A stretch of DNA of 64,000 nt from Tamarix chinensis (GCA_030549775.1 CM060174.1:20386693-20450692), one strand, 5' to 3'; shown: positions 31,805-44,639, numbered from the stretch's first letter. Program-made: numbers and translations. Notes: a model not told the origin generated them from the letters alone.

Positions 31805-33218
31805 TTGCTAAATATAGTAGATGCGAATTTATTGGGGTTTTCTCATATTAAAACATTTTATGTTAATGACACTGATTTTAAGGAATTGTATAATAGTTGT
31901 AGTACTGCTGCCCAAGGTAAATATTACCTTTTTGATGGATATTTATTCAAGGAAAATAGACTTTGTGTGCCTAATTGTTCATATAGAGAATTATTGATTC
32001 AGGAGGCACATAGTGGCGGTTTAATGGCACACTTGGGTTATCAAAAGACTCTAGATGTTTTAACTCATCATTTTTATTGGCCACATATGAAGAAGGATGT
32101 GATAAAACATTATGTGAATTGTGTGGCTTGTAAACATGTTAAATCCACCTCAGCCATTTGGCTTGTATACTCCTTTACCAGTTCCTACCCAACCATGGGC
32201 TAATGTTTCCTTAGATTTTATTTTGGGATTACCTCGGACTAACAAAGCTAAGGATTCAATTATGGTTGTTGTGGATAGGTTGAGTAAGATGGCACATTTT
32301 ATACACTGTAATAAATCTAATGATGTTGTAGTTGTAGCAGATTTATTCTTTACACATGTGGTTAAATTGCATGGGGTACCTAAGACTATTGTGTCAGATA
32401 GGGATGTTAAATTCTTGAGTCATTTTTGGAAAGTAATATGGGGAAAATTAGGTACTAAACTGTTATTTTCCACCACCTTCCATCCTCAAACTGATGGGCA
32501 AATAGAGGTAGTAAATATAACTTTGGGTAATATAGGAACGGCTATACTTGAGAAAAATCTTAAGCAGTGGGAAGTTATTTTACCTCAGGTAGAATTTGCA
32601 TATAACAGAACTATACATTCCACAACTAAGAAGTCTCCTTTTGAAGTTGTGTATGGTTTCAACCCATTAACTCCCCTGGATCTGATTCCTTTACCTACTT
32701 CTAACTTGCATAATTTTGATGATGAATCTCATGTAACAAAAATGAAAGAATTGCATGAATATGTCAGTAAACAAATTAGTAAAAGGGTTCAACAAATGGC
32801 AGATACTGCTAATAAAAGGAGGAAAAAGGTTGTCTTTCTGCCTGGGGATTTAGTTTGGGTACACCTTAGAAAAGAATGTTTTCCAACCCTTAGAAAATCT
32901 AAATTAGATCCAAGAGGTGATGGACCTTTTACTGTTCTTGAAAGGATCAATGACAATACATATAAATTTGACTTACCTGCTAAGTTTAGCAATGTAAGTA
33001 ATTCTTTTAATGTGTCTGATTTGTATCCTTTTGCAGGAATGATAAAGGTTTCAAAGAAAAAACCTCTCCAAGAAGAGGGGAATGATGTGTACCTAAATGA
33101 TTTTAATTTTCATTTGAATATTTTTATTGATAGTTGTAACATAATTTGTACATATAACTATTTTTGTTACTTTGTGATTGAATATGGAAAAAATAATGAT
33201 GGGTTATTGTGTTACTAA
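31805..33218 (+). pseudogene. Integrase of the Ty3/gypsy element
   Basis: Two overlapping open pieces. 31805-32203 holds the zinc-binding domain (HSGGLMAHLGYQKTLD...CVACKH, H-H-C-C). A frameshift near 32140 leads into 32121-33218, which holds the core: SLDFILGLPRT (Asp), [13 protein letters not shown] (Asp), HPQTDGQIEVVN (Glu). All three catalytic residues are present. The C-terminal domain has GDLVWVHLRKECFP and the GPF module RGDGPFTVLERINDNTYKFD, then FNVSDLYPF. No chromodomain follows. The core itself has no stop. Confidence 0.93.
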
Positions 33219-33237
33219 TTGCTTGGATGGATGATCC

Positions 33238-33878
33238 TGATTATTGCTGATACAGTTAGGGAAAATGTTGTATTCTCATATGATGCAATCACCGAATTAA
33301 ACGCTAGTAGAATTAAGCAGGCCCACATAGGCAGCCACCCGGCCCACATTGGGTTAGTAGGATTGTTGCCTATGCCGCCCTTAATTTCTACAATTAGCTA
33401 TGTAAATTTAGCTGATGGGATATAGGATAATTATATTCTCTATTTTGGATCAGTTTGTAATTAGTTGTAAGTGGGTTGGATAAAATACCCAACACTACTA
33501 AGTTTTATTAACCATTTGTTTGGGTTAGTAAAGTTGTAATTTAAGCCATGAGAGTGGAAGCCCAACTGATGTAGGGTTAGGGGTAGGGTCGTATATCATG
33601 ACCTAACTATTTGAGGGATTCATTCATTCATTTTTCAAGCTGCAATATGATTCTCTCTTATGTGTTTTCTCTCTATCGGTATGTCTCCTTCATTAACTCT
33701 TGCTGAATCTCTTTGTATTTCTTGTTCTTTTACCTCAATTCATCATTGATCTCAACTGAGCCCTGAGTATTTCGATCTTCCTTTGATATTTTATCTCTGG
33801 CTGATCAAATATCGGTTTTCCCGATCATGTCCCTTTATTTTTCGGCGTTCTATTTCAGTTTCATTTGAGACACCATCA
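33238..33878 (+). repeat. 3' LTR of the Ty3/gypsy element, 641 bp
   Basis: Same length and ends as 27003-27643, and immediately followed by DNA of the truncated long LTR L4. No convincing polypurine tract is seen just before it. Confidence 0.92.
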
Positions 33879-34423
33879 CTTCCCCTTCCACTTTTGTCCT
33901 TGTCCATACTGCACACCTGCCGCCTACCTGCACCACCTACCTCGCATGACCAATAGAGCTCCTTCTCTCCTCCTCTCCTCTTCTTTTTCTTCTTCTTTTT
34001 CCCTTCTTCTCTACCTCACTTCTCCCTCGAGCTCAGCCCTTCCCTAATCCTCTCTTATATTTTTTTCTCCCTTGTTTTTCCTTCGATGCTGCCTCCATAG
34101 TCTCCACTACCAGCCCAACCTCCCACTACCATTTCCCTTTTCTCCTTCTCCCCTTCAATATCCCTACACCCACCATCCTTTACCCATATGTTAGTATATT
34201 AGGGTTTTTGGCATGTGATTTGTGTAAATATGATGTGTTACAAATAATCCCATGATTATCATATTATCTTGGAAAATGGAAAAAGAATGTATGTATCTTG
34301 TTTAGGTTGTGATGTGTGTGAAAGGATGATTTAGAAGGGGATTAATGTTTGGTGATAGGTGTTATGTGTATATGATGCTATGCTAAATAGGTGTGGACAC
34401 TTGTAGTAATAATCTTACTATTA

Positions 34424-35540
34424 TGAGCCCTAGGGGTTATTTGGTCATTTGGACACATCATGATATTTAACCCTAATCGGAATGACTAATGTGTTATATA
34501 TGTTGCTAAGAATGGAGATGGGAGTTTGGTGTATTATAAATATAAGTGCTAGTAGAAATATCAACATGTATAGCCTAGGGGTATTTTGGTAATTGTAATG
34601 CATGGTGGTAATCATCTTAATAAGAATGCTTGTTAAGTGTTGGTGTTGAAAATGATAGTAGGGGTTTATGGCATTAAAAATACATGTTCCATCATGAATA
34701 ATAATATTATATGTTCTAGGGGCATTTTGGTAATGTTGTATGTGAAGTGATGGTTGTCTTAATCAACATGCATGACAAGTAATAATTGGTGCTAAGTATG
34801 CTAATAGAGGTTTGTGGTGTTAGTAATGCATGGTTGGGCATGATCATTAATATTTTATAACCAAGGGGCATTTTACTAATTTTGCATTTGCTATGGGAGT
34901 TAACTTAATAAATATGCATGATAAGTAGTAATTGGTTCTAAGTATGATAATATGGGTTTATGGTGTTAGTAATGCATGTTTGGGCATGAATATTAACATT
35001 CTATGACCTAGGGGGATTCTAGTAATTTTGCATGTGAAATAGGGGTTACCTAAATAAATATGCATAGTAAGTAATAATTGGTGCTAAGAATGATAATAGG
35101 GGTTTTATAGTGTTAGTAATGCATGTTGGATACAATTATTAATATTAAGTAACCTAGGGGCATGTTGGTAATTTTGTATGTAGTATGGTGATTGATCTAA
35201 TAAACATGCATGATAAGTATAAATTGATGTTAAATATGATAATATGGGTTTATTATCTTAATATCACTTATTTGAGCATGATGGTCAATAATATATGGTC
35301 TAGGGGCATATTGGTAATTTTGCATGTAATATGGTGATTTTTCTAATAAACATACATGATAGGTATGAATTGATGTTAAATATAAAATAGGGTTATCGCC
35401 TTAGTATCACCTGTTAAAGCATGATTTTGAACATTTTATGGTATAGAGGTATTTTGGTAATTTGGAGTGTACCATGGTGAATACGCTAATGAATATGCAT
35501 GGTTTAGGGGTAACTTGATATGCTTGAGTATGATGTTGGC
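34424..35540. repeat. ~145-bp tandem array, about eight copies
   Basis: Each unit begins near CTAGGGGCATTTTGGTAATT and contains AATAAACATGCATGATAAGT and GGTTTATGGTGTTAGTAATGC words. Unit starts are at about 34424, 34573, 34715, 34861, 35007, 35152, 35298 and 35441. Units diverge by point changes and small indels. It lies within long LTR L4, and no other copy has this array at this length. Confidence 0.88.
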
Positions 35541-35715
35541 TCTCTAATCATACTAAAAAGAGCATCGCTTGGATTCTCCATTGGTAAGTTCTGTTATTTC
35601 TAAGTGAATGAGCATTGGTGGCATATGATCTTGATGCATGTGGCTATCTGTATGATTATTGCATTTCAGTTTATATATGAATAATTCTATGTTCATGTGT
35701 TTGATGTGTGGTAAC

Positions 35716-36008
35716 TAGAGCTGTAAACGAGCCGAGCCGAGCCGAATACCCCTAGGCTTGGGTTCGGCTCGTTTAACTAAACGAGCCTAAAATGATGTTT
35801 GGGCTCGGCTCGTTTAACTAAACGAATGAGCCGAACCGAGCTTTTAACGAGCCGAGCCGAGCTTTTTCGTGTTTGAGCTCGGCTCGCTTAATAAACGAGC
35901 CGAGCCCAAGCCTCACTTTTAGGCTCGTTTAACTAAACGAACAAGCCGAACCGAGCTTTTAACGAGCCGAGCCGAATACCGAACTGGCTCAGCTCATTTA
36001 CAGCCCTA
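35716..36008. mobile_element. hAT-like MITE, 293 bp
   Basis: Termini TAGAGCTGTAAACGAG and, inward from the right, TAGGGCTGTAAATGAG. The 8-bp flanks GTGGTAAC (35708-35715) and GTGGCAAC (36009-36016) match at seven of eight. The inside is made of repeated GAGCCGAGC and TTTAACTAAACGA words in both orientations. There is no coding capacity; it would need a transposase supplied elsewhere. Confidence 0.85.
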
Positions 36009-36064
36009 GTGGCAACTGAGGTGTTGCATGCAAGTTTTACATATTAGTCTCATATAATGGGTTA

Positions 36065-36083
36065 CTCAGTATCATAGTACTAA
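36065..36083. repeat. Family palindrome in L4
   Basis: CTCAGTATCATAGTACTAA, a diverged copy of the 20-bp palindrome, about 410 bp from the LTR end. Confidence 0.6.
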
Positions 36084-36494
36084 AGGGTTCCTTTCTTAGG
36101 CCATTGCTTATTCAATGGACAGTGGCCTTTACAAGTTAGCTCACAAGCGCTATTTGAGATTTACTCATCGGGTTAGGAGCGTAGGATTATCTAGGAATAT
36201 TTTTGTATTCTCCTTTAATCTTTTATATTTTCCCTTTTCACTAACTTTATTGTGTAACTACAGTTAGGGGATTATATTTCCTAAACTCTAACTATCGCGC
36301 TACTTTATTTTATGATTATATCATTGAGTATGTGCAGAGTATGTTTTTAGCCTTAGCACTTGGTATCATAACGGTGGAGGAAAACTAATCTATTACTAAG
36401 TGTAGCAGTAGCACCCCGAAATTTATTTTATTTGCTTCTGCATATAACTTTTAAAAATAAAATTTTTCAGTAGTAAGTTTTGGGGGGTGTTACA

Positions 36495-36812
36495 CATGCT
36501 CTACTTTGTTTCTATAATTTGAGACTATGTACTTTAACTTAATTTTCCTCGTATATTTAAACATTATAGCCTGTTAAGGTCCTATATTTATATAATATTA
36601 TTTCTTTTGGTATTTATATAACATGCTTTAGAACTATCTACATTGATTTTTGTTGGTTTGGTTCTCAGCCTTGTATCTAACTCGGGACGTGCGGCTGGTA
36701 CCTATCCTATGTTAGGTGTAACAGTAACAGCCCAAATTTTCTAAGTGTTTATTAGTTTTCTACTTCTCCAAAGTTTTCAAAAAAAATTCGCTAGTGAATT
36801 AGGGGTGCTACA
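36495..36812 (+). mobile_element. Long-LTR family copy L5, 3' end only
   Basis: Ends GGGGTGCTACA at 36812 and matches the last 300 bp of L6 (53950-54253), including the GGTTTGGTTCTCAGCCTTG and TATGTTAGGTGTAACAG words. L4 abuts it on the left, probably inserted in it. Confidence 0.6.
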
Positions 36813-39777
36813 ACATAGGTAGTTGGAATAATGTTCAAACATTGGTGGGCATTAATATGCATTATAAAATTCCACATTTTGATTTGTTAACAAAACTTGG
36901 TCCAACAAATAGCTTGATGCATCTATTAAGTGGTTATATATTTTATAACGATATATTGGATTTGTGTATGGAATTTCTATGAAATAGTGTAGATCAAGAC
37001 TCTAAATCAATCAATCATGGAATTTTAGCTTTGTATAGTCTTCCATTTTCTTAGACCGGTAATGATATAGTGGTTAAGGACAACTATTATTTCCTTGAGG
37101 AACAATTTACCAATTGGAGATTTATTCATAGTTACACATCTCTCCTTATGGTAACAAATATTCTGAGTATAACTCAAATTCATAATGAGATAGATGAAAT
37201 TTACGATTTATTCCATGATTGTAATGTGGGCACAAATTTGTATTATACTAAAATGGGAGAAGAACCTATAAAGATTTGGGAAAGATTTCAACTCTCCATT
37301 CATGAGGGACAAATATTAATTTATGGATATAATAGGATATAGAATAGAGTCACTTGATATTGTGAGAGAGATGAAGTAAGCTCAAGCCATATTGTAGTTA
37401 GTGAGAGTGCCATCAATCTGACTTGGAAGGACATCACTAGTTCAGTTTCTCATTCGATTTAAGTAGTCATAGAAACTATGGTGTAACTGAGGCTATAAGA
37501 GCTTGTATTCAATTTTTTGTCTCGTAATATACTATTTTACATATATAATAAGGAATTCTATGATCACTCAAATTTTAGAAAGATTACTAATAAAATTAAT
37601 TATTCTAACTTCATAATAAATATCAAGCCAGCAAATACCTCAACACCTAGAAGAAGAATAGCGAATGTCTTGGAAATTCATAACATTTTGTTTTCGGTAG
37701 ATCAAACCAGCTAATATCTCATTCTGTGATATCTAGTCTCGTGTTAGATAATAATCCTATATATCTGGTCCCATTGGTATTGTATGTGATATATAGCGAT
37801 TAATACATCACTATCTAAAAAGAATAAAGTCTTATATAGTTTCATATTGATGAGTCTATCTTACTTATTAAAAAATAATAGCATGCTAAGCCCTAAAGTG
37901 ATCCTATCTCTACTTTTTAGCAATGTTCTATGGGAACACACCACGAGCTATGATATTTTACATTCTCTATATTATTATATTGATTATAGTTTGGATTCAA
38001 TCAATTTGGTAAAGGCTCATCTTGAGGATAAGACACTAAGTTTCTTGCATACTTCAACAAGATACCAAAATTTTTTGATTAACGAAGTAGTTGAGCTAGC
38101 CAAAAATGTATGGGATGATGTGAAACTCAAAGTTGGGTTAACTATACCTAAGGGCAATAGTCCCAATAAATTATCAATTTGCATAACCAATATATTAATA
38201 GGGATAACCATAGCATCAATGAATGACAACTCACTGAAGTATTTTATATATCAAATAAGTTTAATGGGGAAATGGAATCCTCACCCATTATTATATTATG
38301 TAGTGTTTGACGCAGATAATGAGGCTAAAGTAATATCAGTTCATCAAAGTAGCTAAAAGAAAGAGTAAAGGCCTCATCTAGAATGGGGATGGGGTTAAGA
38401 GGGTTTGAGGGTTTTACCCTATCTTGGTTTTAGGATTTACCCATTTTTCACATTTGAATTTCTCATCTTTGATATTTTATTTGTAATATATTGTATTTAT
38501 TTAATAAAATTACCTTTGCAAAGCTTGAAGTTAGAAAAAGCAATCAAGTTTCTAGCTAATAGAGCAAATGATGGATTATAGGTGTGACTATAGACAAAAA
38601 CAATTGATCTATCCAATTGCTGGGTTGATGGGAGCTAGAAGTATACTGGCAATTCATCTAGTAAAAAATCAAGGTCACTTTAAGATACACATGCTACAAC
38701 AACCAATATATTCTACTTAAGAGGGTAACTTGGTTTATATGACTGTCATATGAAGTCTATACTTTTTACTATTGCACTATAGGTACCATTAATCGCTAAT
38801 ATGATATAGTTCACATTTATCAATCCTTATCAAACAAGAAAATCACCTGAGAGGAAGCTTAGACCTTGTAATTATTTATATGACATGTATAGAGTAAAGT
38901 ATTTGAGATTAAAAGATTTACTTATGCTATCATATAAGAGAGATATTTGCTTTGGTATCGTGGTTTGCTTGATGCTTGGATTTGGAATTTGGTAGACTAT
39001 GGCCCCGGAACCATTATCATTGGAATCAAAAGCTCTTTGTTCATTAGATCTTCAATTTATTAATCATGTATTATGATATTCCAATGTCCGTAAAGTATGT
39101 AGTACTCATATAGCAGTGAAGAGTCCATGCTTTTGTGGTGAGTCTACCAATTTGATGGTAAAGGTTCTCTTTCCAGAGTTCTAGTATGACACTTTAAACA
39201 AAGGAAGAAAGGTAAGGGATCTAGCAGCTTATATGGCATCTATTACCTCGGTTCTTGCTTTAAATGAATCTATCTCAGTTCATGGTACCTTATATACATA
39301 ACTGTATTTATTAAATGTTATATGAAATATAGGGCTACTTTATATTATGTAAGATGGAGAAAATCATTATAAAACGAAATATAATTCATAATGTGGTACA
39401 TATCCCATGAAATGGTTTGAATTTGAATTGAAATTTTTTTTTTATTTGTTAACTCGTAAGTACTAAATAAATTCAGGGGAATACCCCATGATTTTTTAGG
39501 GTGATATCAATAGTTTTACAGACATCATAACTTATTTAAATCAAACTAGGAAATAGGATGTGAAGAGAAGTTCTACAATTCAATAATGGCACCTTTGGTT
39601 TAATCATCATTGTCATACTTAATTTTCATTCATAAACATCAAATTTCCTTATATGATTTCAACGGTTTCAATCTTAATTCTATCAGGTTTTGATGTTTGT
39701 ATAACATAGATGATGCTAAGGCAATGCTCTCTCTAAGTTCTATTCATTATTATCACATTTATCCCTATACCACTTCT
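36813..39777 (+). pseudogene. Decayed coding tract of unknown origin, left part
   Basis: Many open pieces on the plus strand, separated by stops and frame changes: 37070-37342 (90 codons), 37517-37714, 37847-38356 (169 codons), and protein-like sequence around 38880-39300. The 169-codon piece contains KVGLTIPKGNSPNKLSICI and FIYQISLMGKWNPHPLLYYV, too ordered for chance. The solo LTR L6 is inserted at its right end, and coding-like sequence resumes at 54254. I do not recognise a family. A decayed viral or plasmid gene set is possible but unsupported. Confidence 0.45.
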
Positions 39778-40428
39778 TATAATACCCCATATTTTTTTAC
39801 ATGTTTTGAATTAGAAATTATACCATTTTTATGTTTGATTTTGATTTGGAACTATGATTGGGTTTGAGGTAAAGTTGGATTTGAAATGAGGTTGGGGAAC
39901 CAAATTAAGCAAGTGTTTAGGCAAACTGATTGACTAGTTCGTCATTTCAACTAAATGGTTTCTACTCAACTAAATCAATCCACTGGTTGAGGAACCCATG
40001 GAGGTCTGTAGAACAATCTGTAACACCCCAAAATTCACTATTTTTTATTTTTTTTAAAGAGGAAGAATTTAAAATTGAAAACCCGTGAATTCTAGGGATG
40101 TTACCGCCACACTTAGTACCAGACTGATTCACTCCGACCGTTCCAGTATCAAGTACTAAGGCTAAAAAGATTATCTTCAAACTTAAACCGAGACTTCATA
40201 AAAAGAACTAGAAATATCATAACATAGAAATCAGAGTACGCATAAAAGTTTATAATCAATAATAAGATAGAAATCAGAGTGCGAAATCAAAATTCCTCGG
40301 AAGGAATAATCTTACAATTAATAAAAGATTTAATTGAGATACTCAATACAAGGTAATAAATCATAAAATGGTAAATAAGATACAAAAGAAATACAGAAGG
40401 AATAAATCGCATAAAGGATAAATACAGC

Positions 40429-40967
40429 TAGGGGTGTGCAAAACCGGATATCCGTATCCATTCGGATATTTTTTTTCGGATATCCGCTCCGCATTTTTTA
40501 GACCGGATATCCGGGATGCGGATATCCGAAAAATACAGACCGGATATGAACCGGATTCGGATATATCCAATATCCGTATGAAAATACTATTTTATCAATT
40601 TTAATAACTTTTGCTACAATATATTTAAAAATAAAGATCGTATATCAATTAATATTCATATCTATATTCATATAAATATCTTATTTTATCTAAAAGAAGT
40701 ATTAAAATATTATTATAAATATTTGAAATATAAAAATAAATAAAATTTTAAAACTTAAAACTATAAAAATACAATAACATGATGTATTATTGAAATAATC
40801 AACAAAATATCGGATATTTTATCGGATCGGATAATCCAAAAAAAAAACGGATATCCGAATGTCGGATATCCTTTTAGAATAAAATCGGTTCGGATATCCA
40901 AAATGTCGGATCGGATTTTTAAATATCGGATCGGATTTTCGGATCCCAGATTTTTTGCACAGCCCTA
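40429..40967. mobile_element. hAT-like MITE, 539 bp, copy 1
   Basis: Termini TAGGGGTGTGCAAAA and, inward from the right, TAGGGCTGTGCAAAA, with a perfect 8-bp duplication AATACAGC (40421-40428 and 40968-40975). Both arms are packed with CGGATATCCG words; the middle is AT-rich. A near-identical copy in the opposite orientation lies at 59254-59791. Non-coding; hAT family assigned from termini and duplication length. Confidence 0.92.
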
Positions 40968-41103
40968 AATACAGCCACGACACTCTCGAACTTTGAACCA
41001 ACCACAAGCTCAACACTCAGCCCCGCCTGATGTCTCGTCCACCTGCACAAAGTTGGAAGGGCCTACTACTCATGGGAATGAGAAGCACCCATGAAAAGGG
41101 TGA

Positions 41104-41123
41104 TCAGTACGCTATGTACTGAG
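41104..41123. repeat. Family palindrome in L7
   Basis: TCAGTACGCTATGTACTGAG with seven-base complementary arms. Confidence 0.8.
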
Positions 41124-41356
41124 TAAGGTAATCAAGCACTAAGGCCAACACAAGCACATAAAGTCATGTAGGATAATATTCAACTTACACATTCAAACCC
41201 ACACATATAATAAATAAAGTCATGCAGAATATCATACAGCTTATAAATGATCAAACCCACACATAAAGGCTCAAATAATCCAGATTAATTATTTAATTAA
41301 TCTCTTATCGGAATTTAATTCACACCATGTTCTTTATCAAGTCCACACGAGTACGG

Positions 41357-41690
41357 GAACCCCACTATTTTAGCTGATAGATCGGTCTCCAGGGCACTCT
41401 GGCGCGTGGCCACTATTTTAGCCGGTGGATCGGTCACTAGGGTAACATACCCTACCACTATTCTATGCCGGTGGATCAGTATGGCCCCTTCTCGTACAGT
41501 GTTCCACTGTAAGTATTAGTGTATTTTACATCTTAGCAAACTATAGGGTTCGGTTTATTGAGCTCGGGATCCTCCACTATTATAGCCGGTGGAGCGGTCG
41601 CCTAGGGTAACATACCCTACCACTATTATACGCCGGTGGATCGGTCTCCAAGATATCGCAGTACCTGGCCACTATTATGCTGGTGGATCG
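41357..41690. repeat. Hairpin array in L7
   Basis: Six CCACTATT...GGTGGATCGG units in two groups of three. The groups are divided by a GTGTTCCACTGTAAGTATTA spacer and GGTTTATTGAGCTCGG, so the whole is a duplicated three-unit block. Confidence 0.82.
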
Positions 41691-43149
41691 GTCTAAGCCC
41701 GGCTCAATATCTTCCACTTTACATGATTAATGTTTTTTAAGTATCTTATTCAGAATTTTTCACCCTAGACATTCATGAATCACTCCCTTTACACTTATCC
41801 TCCAATGGACTCTTTCCACATCATCAAAATCATGTACCTCCCAACTTGCCCCAACATCCTTTCCTCCATATCCTATCTCACAATAGAAGTCCAACTCCTA
41901 AGTATATGGGTCAAGGCCCACTACTTTACACTTCCAAATCCACTCCACATCTCACTCTAGGGTTTAATCCCGAAACCCTAATTTAGGCCTAAGTGGCCGG
42001 TCCTACTCGACCTCACACAACCCAAATCATTTTAACACTCCACACACCACAACTCATAAATTCCATCCTCACAATTTGAAATGCCCCAAAAATTTCTAAT
42101 TCTAAATATTATATTTAAATGAGGTTTTATCATAAAGATTAGTTAAGTAAATTATTTTATTTAAAATAAAAGGAAATTAATTAGGGCAAATCAAGAATAA
42201 ATTTATAAGTATTTTAATTAGGAGGAATTTGGGTATTTTATCTAATTAAAGATTTTAATTTGGGAATTAATTAAATAAATTATTTTAGTTATAATAAGAA
42301 TGAGAAAATAGTTTTAAATTAATATTAATTTTATAAATAATTTAATGGAAGAAAATTAGGGTGTTTTTCTAATTAAAATGGAATTTATGGAAAACCTTTT
42401 AAAATCCTAATTTAGCCTAAAAAGGGATTTAAATATTATTTTATTTAAATATTATTATTTTAAATATCCTAAATATTCAGATTAATTTAATTGGCCCTAA
42501 TCTATTTTTTTTCTCCTTTCCTTTTTCCCTTTTTCTTTTTCTTTCTTCCTTTTTCCTTTTCTTTTTCTTTCTTTTTCTTCTTTTCCTTTTTCCTTTTCTT
42601 TTTCTTTCTTTTTCTTCTTTTCCTTTTTCCTCTTCTTCTCGCCGAACTGGGCCAGCTCGCGGCCCAGTCTTCCTTTTCTTCTTCCTCTTCAGCCCAGCCC
42701 GCGCGACGTCCTTCGTCCGACTCCGCCGCGCCGCGTTTTGGCTCCATTTACACCGAAACGCGTCGTCTCACTTAAACGCACCTTCGACCCACGCCAGCCG
42801 GTCCGGTTCTCCCTTTTCTTTTCTTTTTCCCCGGCCGACCGGACCGCCTCCCTTCCTTCTTCCTCCCCTCTCCTCCGTCGACGATGGTGTAGTCCCGGCA
42901 TCGTCAATGGCATCTACGGCTACGGTGATTAATACCGGCCGTTTCTTGCCTCATTGTCTTCCTCTTAATTCCAGGAATAAATTGGCATAATTATTCGACG
43001 TTATCTCTCGCCCGTTTCCTCTCCCCAGCCCCGCGAACCTTCGACCGAAACCAAGGAATCGTCGGTCGTTTTCTACCACCGGCCACCCAAATTCTTGCAT
43101 TTAACACTTCCATGTCGACCTCCAGCTCCTCATTATCCATTCCAACATC

Positions 43150-43157
43150 TATAAAAA
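43150..43157 (+). promoter_or_regulatory. LTR promoter TATA box in L8
   Basis: TATAAAAA on the plus strand, about 1.07 kb inside the LTR and followed by the GC-rich leader, at the place equivalent to the TATAAATA boxes of L1, L6 and L7. Confidence 0.6.
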
Positions 43158-43689
43158 GCCTAGTTGTAGGAGTTTTGGAGATTTTCTTTCCCGAAAACCC
43201 TCGGTGAGAGTTGTCCACCACCGCAATTTTAGACGCGTTTTTCTCCGCCGATAGCCAACTTCAGCGCCACTAAATCATTTCATTTTCTTCCCTGAAATTT
43301 TCTCTAGCTAACTAAACCATTTTCACCTCTCGATTCTTCTTGCACGGGCCTCCATAGCCGTGCCAAGTTGGCTGCTCGTTCTCGCCGGAATTTTGACCCC
43401 GAAGCCTTAAACCGCCTTCCGCTGCCGTGCGCCGCCACCTTTGGCTGCACCACCACCATCATTTTTTCCCTCTCCTCCTGGGCAACAATAAACACCTCTT
43501 ATATCACCTCAATTCTCCCTATCTTTTTCCCAACATCCATCTTTGTCTATGTTATTCTATTTTTCCGGCCGCCGCCGCCGCCGCCGTGAACCACCGCCGG
43601 TGCCGCCTATCCCCACCAGCTTAAGGTTTAACCCTAGACCCTCTCAACCATTTTCCATATTATTATAAGCCTTGATTTAATTTATTTCA

Positions 43690-44330
43690 ATTATTTGCAT
43701 ATAAATACCATTATTATTATTCTTAATATTTATATTCTTAATATGTTTTATTATTATTTGATGATAAATTTATGCTGAATTGTACTTGCAGGGTGGAGAG
43801 TGGTGATGAAATAATTTTATTGTTAGTTTCGAAGTTTAAGTTATTATGGGATTATTATCATTCTTCTTCTTATTATTATTATTAATATTATAATTATTAG
43901 AATAGTTATTATTAACGTTTTATTATTTATTCTGGAAAATCTTAGGCCCTAATTTTGTATTAACATTCGCACTTATTTATTTTAGTATTATTGTTTCTAT
44001 TGTTCTTATAACTATTGATAATAATATTATCAGTATCTTTATTATTTTAATATTATTATATATGTTATTAATTTTATTATTAATATTAAATAAATGGTAA
44101 TTCATTAGTTATTTTAAATCTTATATGTTATTGTTATTTTTATTAATATTATTATTATTGTTGTTATTATTTATATTCTCATTGATATTAGTTTTATTAT
44201 CCTTGATATTATTATATTAGTATCATTATTATCATTAGGGTAAAATCTTTAACCCTATATTATCAAGGGTTATAATATCTCTATTATTTTTATGTCTTTA
44301 GCAAAGTTAAAATTTTGTTAAGGTTATTTT
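43690..44330. repeat. ATT-rich tract in L8
   Basis: Irregular runs of ATT and TTA triplets with short unique interruptions. It is the inverse of the AAT tracts of L1 and L7, consistent with the opposite orientation. Confidence 0.8.
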
Positions 44331-44639
44331 ATTAGTATGTTATTAATTGGTCAAAGCCCTAAGGAGGCATAGGAACGTGCTCCAAGACCGGTGTCGTTTC
44401 AGGTAAGGGGTGCTAAGGCATTTTATGTGCTAATGTGCATTGTGTGTCTCGTATGCTATGCATTATATGTTTATGATTATTAATTATGCCGTATATGATA
44501 TGACGTGGAGTTGAAGTATGTTTTTGTATGGCATGTGTATTATTTGTGTATGAACCTGTAAGACATGCATGTGAGGATGTTGATATTATTTTATGTGGGA
44601 GAAAGGATGAAAAAGGAGGATGGGGAAAGAAGTTGACTA

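Larger units (their letters stand above)
27003..33878 (+). mobile_element. Ty3/gypsy element with two 641-bp LTRs, 6876 bp, decayed
   Basis: LTRs at 27003-27643 and 33238-33878 have equal length and about 60 mismatches by eye (roughly 90% identity), so the insertion is old. Between them are a Met-tRNA primer-binding site, a long leader (27659-28558), gag with a zinc knuckle, protease, reverse transcriptase, RNase H and integrase, all on the plus strand in the Ty3/gypsy order. No chromodomain is visible after the integrase. gag and protease share one frame broken only by three stops. The pol part has several frameshifts. Flanking 5-mers (AAGCC and CTTCC) do not match. Confidence 0.93.
33879..36494 (+). 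mobile_element. Long-LTR family copy L4, left end missing
   Basis: Ends GGGGGGTGTTACA at 36494. Contains, from left, a C/T-rich leader (33879-34190), an eight-copy ~145-bp tandem array (34424-35540), a hAT MITE (35716-36008), the family palindrome (36065-36083), and the CTTAGCACTTGGTATCATAA word that precedes the end in other copies. The AT-rich beginning is absent: the left edge is the LTR of the Ty3/gypsy element, so the piece before it was lost. Confidence 0.65.

Noticed and set aside
36813..39777. Endogenous pararetrovirus gene set
   Set aside because: No reverse transcriptase, coat zinc finger or protease motif could be seen in the tract, so a viral family cannot be named; kept only as an unidentified decayed coding region.
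42491..43624. Open frames in the T/C- and CCG-rich part of L8
   Set aside because: Poly-Phe/Ser and poly-Arg/Lys composition from simple repeats inside a solo LTR leader.
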